NCBI RefSeq assembly: GCF_003318255.1
Contig: NZ_QOCF01000018.1
Span: 62,001 to 126,000 of the forward strand
Source of the DNA: Ruegeria sp. A3M17
Lineage (GTDB): Bacteria > Pseudomonadota > Alphaproteobacteria > Rhodobacterales > Rhodobacteraceae
Length of the DNA: 64,000 nt
Direction: 5' to 3'
The notes beneath the pieces were generated by a model. The model was not told where the DNA came from. It made no database searches and saw only the letters and a list, made by a program, of their open reading frames with translations. Position numbers and translations under genes: made by a program. Within the stretch, counting starts at the first letter, position 1. Each line of letters starts with the position of its first letter. Shown piece after piece: positions 47,474 through 56,066 of this stretch.

Positions 47474-48499
47474 GTGAAACGGATCAATCTGGCTTTGCAG
47501 GGTGGCGGCGCGCATGGTGCTTTTACTTGGGGCGTTCTCGACAGGCTGCTGGACGAAGAGGATATTGAGGTCGCGGCCATCACTGGGACCTCGGCCGGGG
47601 CGCTGAATGGCGCTGCGTTCAAATCCGGGATGGTGCACAACGGACGCGACGGCGCGCGGGCTTGTCTGGACGGGCTATGGGCACGGATGGGCGCCGTGGG
47701 GGATATGCGCCTGGCTAATTGGATGCAGGCGCTGGAACCTGCGCAGATTGCCCAGTCGATGGAGTATTCACTGCCATTCTCGGTTGGTGATGCCTGGTCG
47801 CGGATGGTGTCGCCTTATGCCTATGGTCCTTTTTACCGCAATCCCCTGGAACAGGTTGTGGATCGGTTCAACTTTGATGAGATTTGCACGGATCAGGGAC
47901 CCCAGTTGTTTGTTTGCGCGACCTGTGTGCGCAGCGGCAAGATCCGGGTGTTCACTGGGGATGAGATTTCCACGGATGCCATCCTGGCCTCGGCCTGCCT
48001 GCCGAGCCTGTTTCAGGCCGTCGAGATATTTGACCCCAGCTCGGGCCGGACCGAGGCGTATTGGGATGGTGGTTACACTGGAAACCCGGCGCTTTATCCT
48101 TTGTTTAACAGTGATTTGCCTGAAGACGTCGTGGTCGTGAACATCAACCCGCTTGAGCGTGATGAGGTGCCGAAAACTCCGCAGCAGATCCAGAACCGCA
48201 TCAACGAGATCAGCTTTAACTCATCCCTGTTTCGCGAGCTGCGGGCGATCAATTTTGTTCAACGTTTGTTGGCGGACGGCAAGCTGACGGCCGGAGAGAT
48301 GAGCCGCGTATTTGTTCACATGATTGCGGATGACGAACTGATGAATGATTTGTCTGTGGCGACCAAGACGGTTCCCAACCCTGTGATCCTGCATAAGCTG
48401 AAGGAAGCCGGTCGCGCCGCAGCGCATCGGTTCATCGGCGATCACAAAGCCGATCTTGGCGCACGCAGCACCGTCGACCTGCCCGAGATGTTTGGCTGA
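47474..48499 (+). CDS. Patatin-like phospholipase/esterase
   Basis: A 341-residue protein starting at GTG. The oxyanion hole GGGAHGAF, nucleophile elbow GTSAGA and catalytic Asp in DGGYTGNP form a complete Ser-Asp dyad. There is no signal peptide. It follows bdhA, so hydrolysis of a PHB or lipid ester feeding 3-hydroxybutyrate is a reasonable but unproven idea. Its TGA stop touches the opposing DUF502 stop, giving TGATCA. Confidence 0.93.
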   Translation: MKRINLALQGGGAHGAFTWGVLDRLLDEEDIEVAAITGTSAGALNGAAFKSGMVHNGRDGARACLDGLWARMGAVGDMRLANWMQALEPAQIAQSMEYSLPFSVGDAWSRMVSPYAYGPFYRNPLEQVVDRFNFDEICTDQGPQLFVCATCVRSGKIRVFTGDEISTDAILASACLPSLFQAVEIFDPSSGRTEAYWDGGYTGNPALYPLFNSDLPEDVVVVNINPLERDEVPKTPQQIQNRINEISFNSSLFRELRAINFVQRLLADGKLTAGEMSRVFVHMIADDELMNDLSVATKTVPNPVILHKLKEAGRAAAHRFIGDHKADLGARSTVDLPEMFG

Positions 48500-49177
48500 T
48501 CACTCGGGTGGCTGCGTCGGGTCTTTTTCGTTGGGGTAAACAAGGCCTGCGGAAATCACCAGTTTCGCGGCGTCCTCGATGGTCATATCCAGCAGGATCA
48601 CGTCCTCGGCCGGGAAGAACAGCAGGAAGCCCGAGGTGGGGTTGGGCGTGGTCGGAACAAAAACGCCCAGCAGTTCACCCCCGGTTTCCGCTCGCTCGCT
48701 GACTTCGCCTTTTGCCGCGGTCGAGACGAAACCGATCGCCCAGATGCCGCGGCGCGGGTATTGGATCAGGCAGGCTTTTTCGAATGACCTTTCAGTCTGC
48801 GCAAAAACCGTTTCCGAGATCTGTTTGATCCCGGAATAGACGGACCGGACAACGGGCATCCGGCTGACAAGGCTTTCGGCAATTTGGATCAGGGACCGGC
48901 CCAGAATACCTTTGGCGATCCATCCGACCAGAACAGTGAAGATCAGGAAGATGACAACGCCGACGCCGCGCAGGTTGATGCCCACATATTCCTGAGGCTG
49001 GAACCGTTGTGGAATTATGGGCAGCACCGCACTGTCGATCCAGCCGACCACGGACCAGATCAGCCAGATGGTCAGCCAAACCGGCGCAATCACAACGATG
49101 CCCGTCAGGAAAGACGCGCGCAGTCGCGAAAACAGGCCCGGGCGGCGTTGTGGTTCTTCGTCAAATGGCGTGTTCAT
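48500..49177 (-). CDS. DUF502 family membrane protein
   Basis: A 225-residue protein with two membrane helices (about 23-47 and 70-92) and a soluble C-terminal domain. DUF502 marks are FLTGIVVIAPVWLTIWLI, SRMPVVRSVYSGIKQI, GELLGVFVPTTPNPTSGF and an acidic tail. The family is widespread but its function is unclear. It is convergent with the patatin gene. Confidence 0.92.
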   Translation of the reverse strand: MNTPFDEEPQRRPGLFSRLRASFLTGIVVIAPVWLTIWLIWSVVGWIDSAVLPIIPQRFQPQEYVGINLRGVGVVIFLIFTVLVGWIAKGILGRSLIQIAESLVSRMPVVRSVYSGIKQISETVFAQTERSFEKACLIQYPRRGIWAIGFVSTAAKGEVSERAETGGELLGVFVPTTPNPTSGFLLFFPAEDVILLDMTIEDAAKLVISAGLVYPNEKDPTQPPE

Positions 49178-49244
49178 TGCGGTCCTGAGCGGTTTTCTGC
49201 CAAATTAGTTAAGCAGTTGGGTGCCTTGGTACAATAGGCTTATG

Positions 49245-50159
49245 TCAATCGGTTCGGTCGGATAGCGCCCGAGCAATTCCGGCCGCCAGTCGCGCGTTAT
49301 TACGAACCAGGGCAATATTGGCCGTCAGCGAACGCCCTTCGGTCTGTTCGTAAATCCGTTGCAGCAGGTAGGGCGTGACGCCCTTGCCGCTGATCCGGTG
49401 CGTATCTGCGTCGGCCTGTGCCGATGCAATGATGGGTGCCAGTTCTTCGGCCGCGATCTGATCGGCGGCCGGGATCGGGTTGGCGACCAACTGACCGCCG
49501 GGTAAGCCAAGCGCGCGGCGTGTGGCGTGCGCCGTGGCGATGTCTTCGGCGCTGTCCATGCGCAAGGGCGCGGCATAAGGGGATTTGGCCGACCAGAAGG
49601 CCGGGAATTCGTCCTGCCCATAGGCGATGACCGGAACGCCCAGCGTTTCCAGAACCTCGAGCGTTTTTGCCAGATCGAGGATGGCCTTTGCGCCCGCCGC
49701 CACAACCGTAACCGGGGATTGCGCCAGCTCATGCAGATCGGCTGAGATATCAAAGGTCGTCTCGGCACCCTGATGCACACCGCCGATGCCACCGGTGGCA
49801 AACACTTCGATCCCAGCATAATGGGCGGCAATCATCGTCGCAGCGACTGTGGTCGCGCCAGTGCCGCCGGTTGCCATGCAAGCGGCCATATCCGCGCGCG
49901 ACAGCTTGGCGACGCCCTGCGCCTGACCCAACGCTTTCAGCTCATCAGCCTCAAGGCCCACATGCAGTTTGCCTTTGATCACGGCCATGGTTGCCGGAAT
50001 TGCGCCCGCGTCGCGGATGTCCTGTTCAACCTGTGCCGCGACCTCGATGTTCTGAGGGTAAGGCATCCCGTGGGTGATGATGGTGCTTTCCAACGCCACG
50101 ATAGGCTGGCCTGCGTCCTTGGCGGCGCGGACCTCGGCGGAATATTGAATGTCGATCAC
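49245..50159 (-). CDS. psuG: Pseudouridine-5'-phosphate glycosidase
   Basis: A 304-residue enzyme splitting pseudouridine 5'-phosphate to uracil and ribose 5-phosphate. Marks: VALESTIITHGMPYPQN, the lysine in VIKGKLHVGL, and ATGGIGGVHQGAETTFDISAD (shown by ATGGIGGVH). It overlaps psuK by 4 bases; kinase then glycosidase is the standard pseudouridine degradation pair. Confidence 0.96.
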   Translation of the reverse strand: MIDIQYSAEVRAAKDAGQPIVALESTIITHGMPYPQNIEVAAQVEQDIRDAGAIPATMAVIKGKLHVGLEADELKALGQAQGVAKLSRADMAACMATGGTGATTVAATMIAAHYAGIEVFATGGIGGVHQGAETTFDISADLHELAQSPVTVVAAGAKAILDLAKTLEVLETLGVPVIAYGQDEFPAFWSAKSPYAAPLRMDSAEDIATAHATRRALGLPGGQLVANPIPAADQIAAEELAPIIASAQADADTHRISGKGVTPYLLQRIYEQTEGRSLTANIALVRNNARLAAGIARALSDRTD

Positions 50160-51049
50160 AGTGGGGTTTCTCCGGATACGTATGTTGCGGCGGCGTGCAA
50201 AGCGCGGGCCAGGGCCTCTTCGCTGGATGCTCCGTCGGATTCTGAGGCGATGTGGGCCGCCATGAATGTGTCGCCTGCGCCGGTTACGCGGGTAACCAGA
50301 ACGGACGGGGGTGTTTGGGTCAGGATTTCGTCCGCATTACCAACCGTGGCCGAGCTTCCGCCATCGGTGACCAACACGCGCAGCGCGCCGCGATCCAGCA
50401 GGCCTTTGGCGGCGCTTTCGGAATCCTTGAATTCGCGCTGGCACAGGATGCCGGCTTCTTCGAGGTTCACATACAGCGTGGCCCGCGCATGCTTCAGGAA
50501 CGGCAGCAAGCGTTCGGCTTTACCGGGCGAGGCCGGTGCCACACGCAGATCGGCGCGTGCAAAGGCGGGGCTTTGGGCGATTTCCTCAAGCAAGTTCAGT
50601 GTCAGATTGCCGTCCAGCGCGATAGGGCCTTCGAACGGCTCGTTTTCGTACCCTAGCGGCCCGTGCATCAGTGGACGCAGGATTTTGGCACCCGCGGCCT
50701 CAAGCGAATGCGCGTCAGCAATTGCCGCGATCAAGCCGTTGGCCCCTTCGACTGCCATGTACCGGTCGGTCGGCAAATCCTGCGAACGGTAAATGTGATC
50801 CGTCACCATGCCCAGTCGGGAACACGCATTTGCCAACTCATCACCCTCAGGATCGCGCCCAATGGCCGTCAGCAGGGTGGGGGTCATGCCAAAACGCACC
50901 AGAGTCATGGCGATGTTCATGGCCACGCCGCCCGGTAGGCGGGTGATCCGCCCCGGCACGTCCGACCCTTGCCGCATGGCGCTGGCGGACCGGCCAATCA
51001 CGTCCCAAAGAACCGAGCCGATACAAAGGATGTCGCTGTTTTGTGTCAT
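50156..51049 (-). CDS. psuK: Pseudouridine kinase (PfkB family)
   Basis: A 297-residue ribokinase-family enzyme starting MTQNSDILCIGSV; the frame runs 17 codons further upstream but the fold begins here. PfkB signatures are GGVAMNIAMTLVRFG at the N-terminus and VTRVTGAGDTFMAAHI near the C-terminus with the catalytic Asp. It phosphorylates pseudouridine for PsuG. It lies 55 bases downstream of a ThiE-like gene. Confidence 0.93.
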   Translation of the reverse strand: MTQNSDILCIGSVLWDVIGRSASAMRQGSDVPGRITRLPGGVAMNIAMTLVRFGMTPTLLTAIGRDPEGDELANACSRLGMVTDHIYRSQDLPTDRYMAVEGANGLIAAIADAHSLEAAGAKILRPLMHGPLGYENEPFEGPIALDGNLTLNLLEEIAQSPAFARADLRVAPASPGKAERLLPFLKHARATLYVNLEEAGILCQREFKDSESAAKGLLDRGALRVLVTDGGSSATVGNADEILTQTPPSVLVTRVTGAGDTFMAAHIASESDGASSEEALARALHAAATYVSGETPL

Positions 51050-51103
51050 GTCGTCGTCATGCCGCAGCCCCGGCGTAGGTGCAAGCGTTAACGCTCGCAC
51101 CGA

Positions 51104-51724
51104 TCAGCGCATCGCGTCGGTCAGACCCTTCAGCGCGGCCAGAGGGTCATCCTGTGACCAGATCTCGTCCCCGATTCCGAAAAAATCGGTGCAGGGGGTC
51201 AGATCGCGAACCAGGTCGGGGTTTAGGCCACCCTCGGCAACAACTGGGACTTCGATCGTCTCAGACCACCACTGGAACAGATCCATTTCGGCCATAGTGC
51301 CATCACCCAGCGTTGACGCGCCCACCGGTCCAAAGGCGACATAGTCCGCGCCGGCCTCGCCAGCCGACATGCCGTCATGGCTGGACGCACCGCAAAAGCT
51401 GCCAACGATGGCTTCCGCGTCCAATTCCTTTCGTGCAAACCGGACCGAGCGCGCGGCGTCATCCAGATGCACCCCGTCCAACCCCAATCGCTGCGCCAGC
51501 AGAACATGGTTCGAGATCACCAGCGCCACATCGCGCGCATGGGCAACCTCACGGCAGGCGTCCGCAGCGCGGGCGATCGTGTCTTCATCGCCACCAGCCA
51601 GCGCCAATCGGATACAGGCAATCTCTGCCCCGTCCAACACGCTGGCCAAACGGTTCGTAAAGGTGCTCAGTTCGATGGTCGGTGGCGTAATCAGGTAAAT
51701 CTGCGGCTGCTCGGGGGTGTCCAT
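51104..51724 (-). CDS. Thiamine phosphate synthase-like protein
   Basis: A 206-residue TIM-barrel protein. The ThiE/TenI pattern shows as IYLITPPT at the start, LAQRLGLDGVHLDD, and the phosphate loop DYVAFGPVGAST with VVAEGGL. The usual VQLR-type pyrimidine contact is replaced by IACIRLAL, and the loop after GPV is shortened, so true thiamine phosphate synthase activity is doubtful; it may be a TenI-like paralogue. It is upstream of psuK on the same strand. Confidence 0.8.
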   Translation of the reverse strand: MDTPEQPQIYLITPPTIELSTFTNRLASVLDGAEIACIRLALAGGDEDTIARAADACREVAHARDVALVISNHVLLAQRLGLDGVHLDDAARSVRFARKELDAEAIVGSFCGASSHDGMSAGEAGADYVAFGPVGASTLGDGTMAEMDLFQWWSETIEVPVVAEGGLNPDLVRDLTPCTDFFGIGDEIWSQDDPLAALKGLTDAMR

Positions 51725-51877
51725 TGGCGCGTCCTTCGCTTTCAGTCTTTTGCGCGGTTTAGCGGATTGCGGCGGGGAAGCAAACTTTTATGCTGGGTTC
51801 CGGCCCAAATGAAGGCGCGGATGGCTTGCCCTGCCTGTGTGCGCAGATTAGAGCAGGCGGAACCTTCGGAGACAGCC

Positions 51878-52621
51878 ATGCCCAGCGATAAATCTCAGCC
51901 CTCATTCGTGCTTGTGCGCCCGCAAATGGGCGAAAACATCGGTGCCGCCGCGCGGGCGATGTGGAATTTTGGGCTGGATCGGATGCGCATTGTGGCGCCT
52001 CGGGATGGGTGGCCGAACCCCAAGGCAGTGGCGATGTCCAGCGGGGCAGGGCGATTGCTGGATGAGGCGCAACTGTACGACGATCTGGCCGGTGCGCTAT
52101 CTGACAGCACTTTTGTTTTTGCGACCACGGCGCGACAGCGTGGATTGACCAAGCCGGTCTACAGCCCGGAACGTGCAATGCAGCTGGCTGCCGAAAAGGT
52201 TGCGGCGGGCGAGAAGGTCTGTGTTCTGTTTGGCCCGGAACGCGCAGGGCTAGAGAATGAGGACATCGCCAAGGCGAACGCGATCATCTCGGTTCCGGTA
52301 AACCCGGAATACGCCTCGCTAAACCTTGGGCAGTGCGTGCTTCTGACCGCCTATGAGTGGATGCGTCAGACCGGCGATGTGGTTCATGAGGCCACCGATC
52401 TGGGCAAGGGCGACTGGGCCACGGGCATCGAGGTCGAAAAACTGGTCGAACATTATGAAGACCGGCTGGAAGAGGCGGGGTTCTTTTATCCGCCCGAAAA
52501 GGCCGAGGGTATGAAGACCAACCTGCGCAACCTGTGGTCGCGGATGCGCATGACGCGGGCGGATGTGCAGATGCTGCATGGGGTCATGCGGCAGATGGTC
52601 CGCTGGAAAGACAAGGGCTGA
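51878..52621 (+). CDS. TrmJ-like SPOUT RNA 2'-O-methyltransferase
   Basis: A 247-residue methyltransferase starting MPSDKSQPSF (ATG at 51878, GGAGAC upstream); the longer open frame upstream overlaps the divergent gene. The SpoU-type knot motifs are RPQMGENIGAAARAMWNFG, LFGPERAGLENEDI and SLNLGQCVLLTAYEW. TrmJ methylates position 32 of tRNAs. The extra C-terminal region (about 170-247) is typical of TrmJ. Confidence 0.93.
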   Translation: MPSDKSQPSFVLVRPQMGENIGAAARAMWNFGLDRMRIVAPRDGWPNPKAVAMSSGAGRLLDEAQLYDDLAGALSDSTFVFATTARQRGLTKPVYSPERAMQLAAEKVAAGEKVCVLFGPERAGLENEDIAKANAIISVPVNPEYASLNLGQCVLLTAYEWMRQTGDVVHEATDLGKGDWATGIEVEKLVEHYEDRLEEAGFFYPPEKAEGMKTNLRNLWSRMRMTRADVQMLHGVMRQMVRWKDKG

Positions 52622-52683
52622 GGCTGGACCTATGTTCCGCTTCACCCTAGCTTGCGACGAAATCCAAGGCAGATGAGGACAGC

Positions 52684-53829
52684 ATGAGCGGTAAGCGCAG
52701 CATCTTCGAAGACGTCTCAGACACTGAAAAACAACAAGCCGTTCAACTGGGTATGATCGATCGTGGCCGCGGCGGCGCCCGCAAGGCCATTCGCGTCTGG
52801 CTGATGATCCTGTTTGCGCTGGTGGTCGTCATGATTGCCGTCGGTGGGCTGACACGCCTGACCGACAGCGGGTTGTCGATCACCGAGTGGCGGCCGATCA
52901 CCGGGGCTATCCCGCCGATGAATGAGGCGGGCTGGCAAGCCGAGTTCGACAAATACAAGCAGATCGACCAGTGGCGCATCCAGAACCAATGGATGGAGCT
53001 GGGTGACTTCAAATCCATCTACTGGTGGGAATGGGGCCATCGTCAGCTGGGGCGCGTGATTGGACTGGTCTGGGCTCTTGGCTTCTTTGGCTTCCTTATA
53101 GCGCGGAAAATACCAACCGGCTGGACCGGTAAGTTGTTGATTCCTGGCCTTTTGGGCGGTGTTCAGGGTGCAGTCGGCTGGTGGATGGTCGCCTCGGGCG
53201 TGACACAGGGCGAAGGGATGATTGCCGTGGCCAGCTATCGTCTGGCGATTCATCTGGGGCTGGCCTTTGTAATTCTCGGCTTCCTTGCATGGTACATCTT
53301 TGAGCTGGGCCGCGAGGAGCGCGACCTGATGCAGGCCCGCCGCGCGAAAGAGGCGAAATTGTTCTCGCTGTCCACCGGGCTGATGCATTTCGCCTTTTTG
53401 CAAATACTCATTGGTGCGCTTGTCGCCGGGATCGACGCCGGGCGGTCTTATACCGATTGGCCGCTGATCGGTGGTCAGCTTCTGCCGCCTGACATGACGA
53501 TGCTCGAACCGATGTGGCGCAATTTCTTTGAAAGCCCGGGTCTGGTTCAGTTCATCCACCGTTGTGCGGGCTATCTGCTGTTTATCTTCGGTATCATCGT
53601 TTGGCGGCGCGGCAGTACCAGCGCCCACCCGCAAACGCGCTTTGCCTTCAACGCGGCCTTCGCAGCGCTGTCGCTTCAGGTGGTGATTGGGATCGCGACC
53701 GTGATCTACGCAGCCCCGTGGCAGATCGCCATCTTCCACCAGTTCATGGCCGTCGTCGTCTGGACGCTGATCCTGCGGGCGCGTTTCCTGACCGCATACC
53801 CAATTGCAACCTCTCTGCGCGGAGCCTGA
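52684..53829 (+). CDS. ctaA: Heme A synthase (alphaproteobacterial type)
   Basis: A 381-residue membrane enzyme oxidising heme O to heme A for cytochrome c oxidase. Eight helices are predicted. GGLTRLTDSGLSITEWRPI, the heme-ligand His in WWEWGHRQLGR and the later FIHRCAGY are conserved. Its last codons are 5 bases from the next gene's ATG. Confidence 0.96.
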   Translation: MSGKRSIFEDVSDTEKQQAVQLGMIDRGRGGARKAIRVWLMILFALVVVMIAVGGLTRLTDSGLSITEWRPITGAIPPMNEAGWQAEFDKYKQIDQWRIQNQWMELGDFKSIYWWEWGHRQLGRVIGLVWALGFFGFLIARKIPTGWTGKLLIPGLLGGVQGAVGWWMVASGVTQGEGMIAVASYRLAIHLGLAFVILGFLAWYIFELGREERDLMQARRAKEAKLFSLSTGLMHFAFLQILIGALVAGIDAGRSYTDWPLIGGQLLPPDMTMLEPMWRNFFESPGLVQFIHRCAGYLLFIFGIIVWRRGSTSAHPQTRFAFNAAFAALSLQVVIGIATVIYAAPWQIAIFHQFMAVVVWTLILRARFLTAYPIATSLRGA

Positions 53830-53834
53830 TACCG

Positions 53835-55304
53835 ATGAGTACTTATGACGATCTGATGGCTTTTCAGCGCGAAACCTCGGCTCTAGGCGAAATTGCCGGG
53901 CGTTTGGGCTGGGATCAGGAAACGATGATGCCCCGGGGGGGCGCGTCGCAGCGGGCCGAAGAAATGGCAGCGATTGAAGCTGTTTTGCACGCGCGCCGAT
54001 CCGATCCTTGTGTGGCTGAATGGCTGGAACAAGCCGAGCCTCAGGATCAAGTCGGTCAGGCGCAATTGCGCGAAATCCGCCGGTCCTATGAACGGACGGT
54101 CAAGGTGCCTGCCGATCTGGCAACAGCCATTGCGCGCGTAACATCTGCAGCGCAGGGAACATGGGCGCAGGCCCGCGCAGACGAAGATGTCGCCGCTTTC
54201 TTACCCGTGCTGGATGAGGTCGTGGCGCTAAAGCGTGAAGAAGGTGCCGCACTGGCGCAGGGTGGCGAAATCTACGACGCCATGGTCGAGGATTATGAGC
54301 CTTACACGACCGGGTCGCAGATTGCCGATATCTTTGACCAGATGCGCCCGCGTCTGGTAGCCCTGCGCGCCGCTGTTCTGGATAGATCTGCACCTCAGGC
54401 TTTGACGGGGAGTTTCGATGAGCTGAAACAGATGCAATTGTCGGAAAAACTGGCAACTACTTTCGGGTATGACCTGAATACAGGCCGCATTGACAAGGCC
54501 GTTCACCCGTTCAGCTCGGGCAGTGGCTCGGATGTTCGGATCACCACCCGGACCAGTAAAACCGATCCGTTCAACTGTTTCTATTCGACAATCCACGAGG
54601 TCGGCCATGCCGCCTATGAACAGAGGATTGATCCGGCCTACGCCCTGACGCCTTTGGGCCGTGGCGTGTCGATGGGCGTGCACGAAAGCCAAAGCCGGAT
54701 TTACGAGAACCAACTGGGCCGATCCCGTGCCTTTACCGGTTGGTTGTTTGGCCAAATGAAAGATGCGTTTGGCGATTTTGGCATCACCGACGCGGATGCG
54801 TTCTATGCAACGGTCAACGGTGTTCACAACGGTTACATCCGCACCGAGGCGGATGAGGTGCAATACAACCTCCACATCATGCTGCGCTTTGATCTGGAGC
54901 GCGCCCTGATGGCCGGTGAACTCCAAGTGGATGATCTTGAGGCCGCGTGGAATGACCGTTTCAAGGCGGATTTCGGATATGCGGTCGACAAACCGTCCAA
55001 CGGGTGTCTACAGGATGTGCACTGGTCAGTGGGTCTGTTTGGTTATTTTCCAACTTATTCGCTGGGCAATGTCTATGCAGGATGCCTTTACCAAGCGTTG
55101 CGGAACGCTGTGCCGGAACTGGATGCGCAACTGGCAACGGGCGATACTTCGGGCGCAACAGGTTGGCTGCGCGAGAACGTTCAGAAATATGGTGGGCTTT
55201 ACGCGCCGCGCGAAACAATTCAGCGCGCAAGCGGGGTTGAGCCGGGGCCGGAACCGTTATTGGCTTATCTGGAACAGAAGTTTGGACAGCTCTACCAGAT
55301 ATGA
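53835..55304 (+). CDS. Thermostable carboxypeptidase Taq-type (M32 metallopeptidase)
   Basis: A 489-residue zinc carboxypeptidase. The zinc motif HEVGH is at residues 254-258, followed by YENQLGRS, with GRLGWDQETMMP at the N-terminus. The start MSTYDDLMAF at 53835 overrides an upstream in-frame extension that runs through ctaA. It is cytoplasmic, with no signal peptide. It follows ctaA by 5 bases and is probably co-transcribed. Confidence 0.95.
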   Translation: MSTYDDLMAFQRETSALGEIAGRLGWDQETMMPRGGASQRAEEMAAIEAVLHARRSDPCVAEWLEQAEPQDQVGQAQLREIRRSYERTVKVPADLATAIARVTSAAQGTWAQARADEDVAAFLPVLDEVVALKREEGAALAQGGEIYDAMVEDYEPYTTGSQIADIFDQMRPRLVALRAAVLDRSAPQALTGSFDELKQMQLSEKLATTFGYDLNTGRIDKAVHPFSSGSGSDVRITTRTSKTDPFNCFYSTIHEVGHAAYEQRIDPAYALTPLGRGVSMGVHESQSRIYENQLGRSRAFTGWLFGQMKDAFGDFGITDADAFYATVNGVHNGYIRTEADEVQYNLHIMLRFDLERALMAGELQVDDLEAAWNDRFKADFGYAVDKPSNGCLQDVHWSVGLFGYFPTYSLGNVYAGCLYQALRNAVPELDAQLATGDTSGATGWLRENVQKYGGLYAPRETIQRASGVEPGPEPLLAYLEQKFGQLYQI

Positions 55305-55420
55305 CACAAGGCAAATGATATTGTCCAGAAACTGGGCAAACCAGTTTTTCAAGCTCTAAGCCGGTAGACAGCCGAAACGAAGTTGATCCAAACAGTGTTT
55401 GCCTTCTTCTGGCTTGTAAA

Positions 55421-55975
55421 TCAAAGGTTCAGAAGACTTCTGAGTTCCTGTCTATAGGTCTCTTTTGCCTCGGTTTCATCGTCAAATTTCTGGCTTTTCA
55501 GTTCACCTAAACCGTTTGTTCCGACGTGGCGCAGCCTGACACGAAGATATGCCTGACTCTCAGGTGTCGCTTGAAGCCATGCGAGACTAAGGTTCTTTCC
55601 GGATTCGGTTTTGTAAGAGATATAAACATCTACATATTGCTCGCCATTGATCATCTGGCCGCCAGTCTTAACGCCGTTTTTTAGCAGGTTTCCAGACAGA
55701 TCCAACTCTGACGAAAGCTGCTCAAAAAAACCTTCCAGGAATTCTCGTGCCTTTGCGTCTTTTGGTCCACCCAAACGCGTAGCAATTGCCGGGGAAACGG
55801 CACGCATTCGCGTCATAACCGCCTCGTTGAGCATCTCTCGATCTGTGTCCTCCAGCGCTGGGTGGTTTTGAATGTTAGCGTGAAGGTTCTTCAGCTTTTC
55901 AGCATCATCCAGGTTGGAGATTCTAAGAAGAACTGTGTGGACCTGCCCTTTCAATTTCTTGGCATCAGTAGTCAT
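55421..55975 (-). CDS. Orphan hypothetical protein
   Basis: A 184-residue soluble protein starting MTTDAKKLKGQV. The first half is helical and charged, and the second half has alternating strands (QYVDVYISYKTESGKNLSLAW). There is no signal or membrane segment. Base composition is AT-richer than its neighbours, suggesting transfer. It is downstream of the gyrA terminator on the same strand, so it needs its own promoter. No family recognised. Confidence 0.6.
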   Translation of the reverse strand: MTTDAKKLKGQVHTVLLRISNLDDAEKLKNLHANIQNHPALEDTDREMLNEAVMTRMRAVSPAIATRLGGPKDAKAREFLEGFFEQLSSELDLSGNLLKNGVKTGGQMINGEQYVDVYISYKTESGKNLSLAWLQATPESQAYLRVRLRHVGTNGLGELKSQKFDDETEAKETYRQELRSLLNL

Positions 55976-56021
55976 AGCAGGTCACCAAATGTTCACAGGA
56001 ATTTTGAGTGATAGGTTAAGT

Positions 56022-56055
56022 CAAAAAAGTCCCCAAGGTTTCCCTTGGGGACTTT
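56022..56055 (-). terminator. Rho-independent terminator of gyrA
   Basis: Minus strand: a perfect 12-bp stem AAGTCCCCAAGG / CCTTGGGGACTT with a 4-base loop, then TTTT. It begins 12 bases after the gyrA stop. Confidence 0.92.
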
Positions 56056-56066
56056 AACAGTCGCGT

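Noticed and set aside
53562..53834. Longer start of the M32 peptidase inside ctaA
   Set aside because: The in-frame extension lacks family similarity and runs through a complete ctaA; the ATG at 53835 fits the family length.
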